Below are positions 16,477 to 19,502 of a stretch of 19,502 bases of DNA, piece after piece. The notes beneath the pieces were generated by a model. That model searched no databases and was not told where the DNA came from. It was given only the letters and a program-made list of their open reading frames with translations. How positions within the stretch are numbered: position 1 is the stretch's first letter; each line of letters opens with the position of its first letter. This DNA is from Hyphomicrobium_A sp036559705 (GTDB lineage Bacteria > Pseudomonadota > Alphaproteobacteria > Rhizobiales > Hyphomicrobiaceae): assembly GCA_036559705.1 (NCBI GenBank), contig DATBSP010000165.1, positions 1-19,502 of the forward strand, written 5' to 3'. The position numbers were made by a program, and so were the translations under genes.

Positions 16477-17765
16477 GACGCGCCTCCGTTCGCCGTTGCG
16501 ATGAGGAACAGCCTGTGGCGGTCGGCCAGCTCGATGCCGTGTACCAACTCGTCGGGCGTACGGCCGAGCACGGCGATGCCGGCGAGATGCGCCGAGGCCG
16601 CGGCGGCAATGACGGAGGCAAGATCGGCAGCCACCGCTTCGGATACCACTGCCACGGCGGAGCGGCGGGCCCAGCGGCGGCGCCCCCACTGGCGCAGACT
16701 CCCCGACCGGGCGATGAGCGGGGCGATGCCTTCCCCACACTCGATGGAGAGCACATGGCCGCGGTCGATGACGGTGCCGCCGCTCTCGCGAAACGGTTTC
16801 AAGGCATGGAGAAGCGCCGCGCCGCGCGCCGCATCGATGAGCTGGCGCGCGCCTGCCGGCGCATCGCCGACCTTGGCGAAGATGGGCAGGAAGGCGAAGG
16901 GCGATGCTGCAGCGACGCCACGGTCGACGACACCCTGTACGAAGATGCCACCTTCGTCGGCGCTGCGCACGAGCTCGGCGCGTTCCAGTGCAATAGCGCC
17001 CCTGGCGAGCACCGCGACGCCGTGCAGTCCGGCTTCAAGCGCGCGCACGACAGTGCCGGGGCCGATGGCAGGCATATCGACGCGCATTTCCTGACGCGGC
17101 TTCGGGCGTTTGACGAGCACGCCGCGGCGTGGACCGACACCGCCCTCGGGGAGCCGCCGCTGCAAGGCAAGGCGTGCCAGCATGGCGTCGGTGTTCTCGG
17201 CGCCCTCGATGGCCTCGATGCGACCGGCAGTAACGACGACGGCTTGGCCGACGTCGAACGGACCCAGGGCGCGCACAACGTCAAAGCCGCGCGCGATGTC
17301 GCCTATCTCGTGCGCCGCGGCCTGCAGTTCCCCGACGGGGCCCTCCGCGACCAGTAGCGCCGGCGCCACCTCGACCGGTGAGACAACCTTAAAGCCCTTG
17401 CTCTCGAAGAAGCGCACGACGCCGCTGAGGACGCTGTCGTCGCCGGTGGTGGCGACGACGCGGGCAATGGCCGGAAGATTGAGGAAGAAGCCGAGGTCCG
17501 GCTTGATGGCGCCGAGATCCGGCCGGCGCACCGAGCCGACGATGACCATCTCCGTAACGTCGGCGTTACGCAGCGCGCGCACCATGCCGCCGATTTGCGC
17601 CCAGCCGACCTTGGTAAGTGGAAAATCGCTCAAGTCGCGGTCGCCTTCGCCGATGATGGACACGATGTGCACCGCTCCGCCGCCCGCCATGACATGCTCG
17701 GCGATCTCGCGCGGCAAGCTACCGCCGCCCGCTACAATGCCGACGACGCGCCGCGGGCCCGACAT
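16473..17765 (-). CDS. lpxI: UDP-2,3-diacylglucosamine pyrophosphatase LpxI with duplicated C-terminal domain
   Basis: Hydrolyses UDP-2,3-diacylglucosamine to lipid X and UMP, the alphaproteobacterial replacement for LpxH. At 430 residues it is ~150 longer than the usual 270-290. Residues 1-150 form the N-terminal domain (VVGIVAGGGSLPREIA, VGSVRRPDL, TGDDSVLSGVVRFFE). Residues 156-278 are the C-terminal domain (IARGFDVVRALGPFDVGQAV, VLVKRPKPRQEMRVDMPAIG, IFVQG). After this, 311-423 repeats the same pattern in degenerate form: DAARG, ALKPF, then G-x-V-L-S-I-E, a loop, then LAGIAVLGR and ELADRHRLFLIA. The second copy lacks the KxPKP and VDMPAIGP stretch. The start is six bases after lpxA; the stop overlaps lpxB. 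Activity is expected from the first 280 residues. Confidence 0.9.
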   Translation of the reverse strand: MSGPRRVVGIVAGGGSLPREIAEHVMAGGGAVHIVSIIGEGDRDLSDFPLTKVGWAQIGGMVRALRNADVTEMVIVGSVRRPDLGAIKPDLGFFLNLPAIARVVATTGDDSVLSGVVRFFESKGFKVVSPVEVAPALLVAEGPVGELQAAAHEIGDIARGFDVVRALGPFDVGQAVVVTAGRIEAIEGAENTDAMLARLALQRRLPEGGVGPRRGVLVKRPKPRQEMRVDMPAIGPGTVVRALEAGLHGVAVLARGAIALERAELVRSADEGGIFVQGVVDRGVAAASPFAFLPIFAKVGDAPAGARQLIDAARGAALLHALKPFRESGGTVIDRGHVLSIECGEGIAPLIARSGSLRQWGRRRWARRSAVAVVSEAVAADLASVIAAAASAHLAGIAVLGRTPDELVHGIELADRHRLFLIATANGGAS

Positions 17766-17771
17766 CTCAGC

Positions 17772-18569
17772 TCAAGCCTCGGCTGCTTCTTTCGGCGTGC
17801 ACAGGCTGCGCTTGCCCCCGGCGCGGATGAACGCGAGAATTTCCTGCACGATCGGCTGGCCGGCGAACTCCGTCGCCACGTCGTCGGTGCGCTCGACCAA
17901 CGTGCCCTCGGCGGCGAACAACAGCCGGTAGGCGCGGCGCAGGTCGTGGATGTCGTTGCGGGAAAAACCGCGCCGTTGCAGGCCGACAATGTTGAGCCCG
18001 GAAAGGTGGGCGCGGTTGCCGAGCGCCATGCCGTAAGGGATGAGGTCGTTCTCGAGGCCGGACATGCCGCCGAGGAATGAATGCGCGCCGACGCGGGCGA
18101 ACTGAATTACCGCCGCGCCGCCGCCGATGATGGCGAAATCGCCGACCGAGCAGTGGCCGGCGAGCATGACGTTGTTGGAGAACACGACGTTATTGCCGAC
18201 GTGGCAGTCGTGTCCGACGTGCGAATTGGCGAGGAAGGCGCAGCGGTCGCCGACGGTCGTCGACATGCCGCCGCCCTCTGTGCCAGGGTTGAGCGTGACC
18301 CCCTCGCGGATCATGCAGTCGGCGCCGACGCTGAGCGTCGACGGCTCGCCGTGGTATTTGAGGTCCTGCGGCTGATGACCGATGGAAGCGAAGGGAAAGA
18401 TGCGCGTGCGCGCGCCGATGCTGGTGCGGCCGGCGACGACGACGTGGCTCATCAGCTCAACGCCCTCGGCAAGCGTCACGTCGGGACCGATCACGCAATA
18501 GGGGCCGATCTTCACCCCTGAGCCCAGCTTGGCACCGGCCTCGATGACTGCCGTCGGGTGAGCGGTCAT
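17772..18569 (-). CDS. lpxA: UDP-N-acetylglucosamine O-acyltransferase LpxA
   Basis: Transfers the 3-hydroxyacyl chain from acyl-ACP to UDP-GlcNAc, first step of lipid A synthesis. 265 residues, close to the 262 of E. coli. It is a left-handed beta-helix: hexapeptide turns (V-I-E-A-G-A, I-G-P-Y-C-V, V-G-D-R-C-A) run through the first ~190 residues and a helical end follows (GFSRNDIHDLRRAYRLLF). The catalytic histidine is H120 in SHVGHDCHVG, with LAGHCSVGDFAIIGG behind it. Start MTAHPTAVIE, one base after the fabZ stop, is the family form; an ATG three codons upstream overlaps fabZ and is possible. A much longer frame upstream is fabZ out of frame. Confidence 0.96.
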   Translation of the reverse strand: MTAHPTAVIEAGAKLGSGVKIGPYCVIGPDVTLAEGVELMSHVVVAGRTSIGARTRIFPFASIGHQPQDLKYHGEPSTLSVGADCMIREGVTLNPGTEGGGMSTTVGDRCAFLANSHVGHDCHVGNNVVFSNNVMLAGHCSVGDFAIIGGGAAVIQFARVGAHSFLGGMSGLENDLIPYGMALGNRAHLSGLNIVGLQRRGFSRNDIHDLRRAYRLLFAAEGTLVERTDDVATEFAGQPIVQEILAFIRAGGKRSLCTPKEAAEA

Positions 18570-18570
18570 C

Positions 18571-19083
18571 TCACCCATGCTTGCCTGCCGCGAACGCCCG
18601 AGCCTCGGCGGTGTCGGCGAGCATGGCGCTGACCTCGGCCTCGGCGGCGACCTGCCCGTTGACCTTGGCTTCCCCGTAGAAGCGCCACACGCGGCCGCGG
18701 TTGCGGATCTTGCGCACGTGATAATGGATCTGATCGCCCGGCAGCACCGGGCGGCGGAACTTGGCGCGGTCGATGCCCATGAAATAGACGAGCTCGGCGC
18801 GGTAGTCCTCGCCGAGGCTGTGCACGCACAGCGCCCCGGCGGTCTGTGCCAGGCCCTCAATGATGAGCACGCCCGGCATCACCGGATACTGCGGGAAGTG
18901 GCCCTGGAAGAACGGCTCGTTGATGGTCACGTTCTTGACGCCGACGCAGCTTGAGTCCCCATCCATGTCATAGATGCGGTCGAGCATGAGGAATGGATAG
19001 CGATGCGGCAGCAGCTTGAGGACGCGGATGATGTCCGCGGTGGCCAGCGCTGACTTCGCCTTGGGTTCACCCATGTCGTTCAT
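18571..19083 (-). CDS. fabZ: 3-hydroxyacyl-ACP dehydratase FabZ
   Basis: Removes water from 3-hydroxyacyl-ACP in fatty acid elongation and competes with LpxA/LpxD for the same substrates, which explains its place in the lpx operon. 170 residues, a hot-dog fold with a ~15-residue N-terminal extension over E. coli. Seen: LPHRYPFLMLDRI, FFQGHFPQYPVMPGVLIIEG with catalytic H62 and E76, and FMGIDRAKFRRPVLPGD. The ATG at 19083 follows GAGGTCGAAGAAAC; a second ATG three codons in is an alternative. 53 bases separate it from lpxD. Confidence 0.96.
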   Translation of the reverse strand: MNDMGEPKAKSALATADIIRVLKLLPHRYPFLMLDRIYDMDGDSSCVGVKNVTINEPFFQGHFPQYPVMPGVLIIEGLAQTAGALCVHSLGEDYRAELVYFMGIDRAKFRRPVLPGDQIHYHVRKIRNRGRVWRFYGEAKVNGQVAAEAEVSAMLADTAEARAFAAGKHG

Positions 19084-19136
19084 GTTTCTTCGACCTCATA
19101 CTCTGCCGGCGCCCCGCGCCTGACACATACCCGCAA

Positions 19137-19502
19137 CTAACCCTCGTCCGCATCATCCTTGTCGCCGCGTTTGACCATGCGAGCCAGCAAGGCTATCTCC
19201 CGGGCCCACTGGGCCAGCGGTCGCCCAGGCGTCCCGCCGATGCGGGCGCCTGCAGCAACATCCTTGATCGGATGCGCAGTACCGGCGATCTGGGCGCCGG
19301 TACCGATCTTGATATGGCCGATGGCGCCCGATTGGCCGCCCATGACGACGAAATCGCCGAGCTCGGTGGAGCCCGAAAGCCCGCTCTGCCCAACCAGCAC
19401 ACAATGGCGTCCGATCACGACGTTGTGCCCGATTTGTACCAAATTATCAATTTTCGTGCCTTCGCCGATAATAGTGTCCTTAAGGGCCCCACGGTCGATG
19501 GT
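19137..19502 (-). CDS. lpxD: UDP-3-O-acylglucosamine N-acyltransferase LpxD (5' part outside window)
   Basis: Adds the N-linked hydroxyacyl chain in the third step of lipid A synthesis. Only the last 121 residues are present; the frame is open through the right edge and reads TIDRGALKDTIIGEGTKIDN and then LVQIGHNVVIG. This is the hexapeptide-repeat region of LpxD, with QIGHNV and the downstream GGQSGAIGHIKIG as its hallmark motifs, and the C-terminal helix (REIALLARMVKR) that trimerises the protein. It is the most upstream gene visible of the operon; in relatives bamA and rseP precede it. Confidence 0.96.
   Translation of the reverse strand, partial: TIDRGALKDTIIGEGTKIDNLVQIGHNVVIGRHCVLVGQSGLSGSTELGDFVVMGGQSGAIGHIKIGTGAQIAGTAHPIKDVAAGARIGGTPGRPLAQWAREIALLARMVKRGDKDDADEG

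Noticed and set aside
16474..16740. Upstream extension of lpxB by 88 codons
   Set aside because: It runs through the lpxI coding region in another frame; the GTG overlapping the lpxI stop has the ribosome site.
18570..18860. Upstream extension of lpxA by ~97 codons
   Set aside because: It overlaps fabZ out of frame and reads as low-complexity sequence; the family N-terminus begins at 18569.

Overview
The window is GC-rich and looks like the chromosome of a member of the Hyphomicrobiales (Rhizobiales) or a close alphaproteobacterial relative. Three things point there. The gene order trpD / trpC-moaC-moeA / lexA / comEC / gltX / gltA / lpxB-lpxI-lpxA-fabZ-lpxD is typical of that group. The lexA promoter carries a perfect alphaproteobacterial SOS box (GAAC-N7-GAAC). 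Lipid A synthesis uses LpxI rather than LpxH. I saw no tRNA, rRNA, CRISPR array, transposase, integrase or phage gene.

Layout. (1) 1-921 is the 3' part of trpD, cut by the left edge. (2) About 922-6760 is a 5.8-kb block of minus-strand accessory genes that separates trpD from trpC: a Rieske/FAD reductase, an ABC-F ATPase, a small free-standing OST-HTH/LOTUS protein, and an exported protein with lysozyme-like sequence marks, plus gene-poor stretches with possible remnants. (3) 6763-9258 is the overlapping trpC-moaC-moeA operon (tryptophan and molybdenum cofactor). (4) 9259-12030 is a worn stretch around an intact lexA. It holds a candidate small RNA with promoter, anti-Shine-Dalgarno loop and terminator; a small minus-strand gene that is frameshifted; SOS-regulated lexA; and a clearly broken comEC. 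(5) 12120-15146 holds gltX and gltA, both intact. (6) 15220 to the right edge is the minus-strand lipid A / fatty acid operon lpxD-fabZ-lpxA-lpxI-lpxB, read right to left with tight or overlapping junctions and ending in a strong hairpin shared with the convergent gltA.

How the genes work together. FabZ, LpxD, LpxA, LpxI and LpxB carry out or feed the first steps of lipid A synthesis. TrpD and TrpC catalyse consecutive classes of steps in tryptophan synthesis but no longer sit together. MoaC and MoeA act early and late in molybdopterin synthesis. LexA controls itself through the operator in its promoter.

Most notable observations: an LpxI with what looks like a second, degenerate copy of its C-terminal domain; decay of comEC by three frameshifts and loss of its metallo-beta-lactamase part; the candidate sRNA at 9360-9447 with a palindrome inside its promoter; the orphan LOTUS domain, probably left from a NYN-LOTUS gene; and the exported protein with ESGG and GYNQ motifs. 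All functional calls come from reading the sequence; no database search was run.
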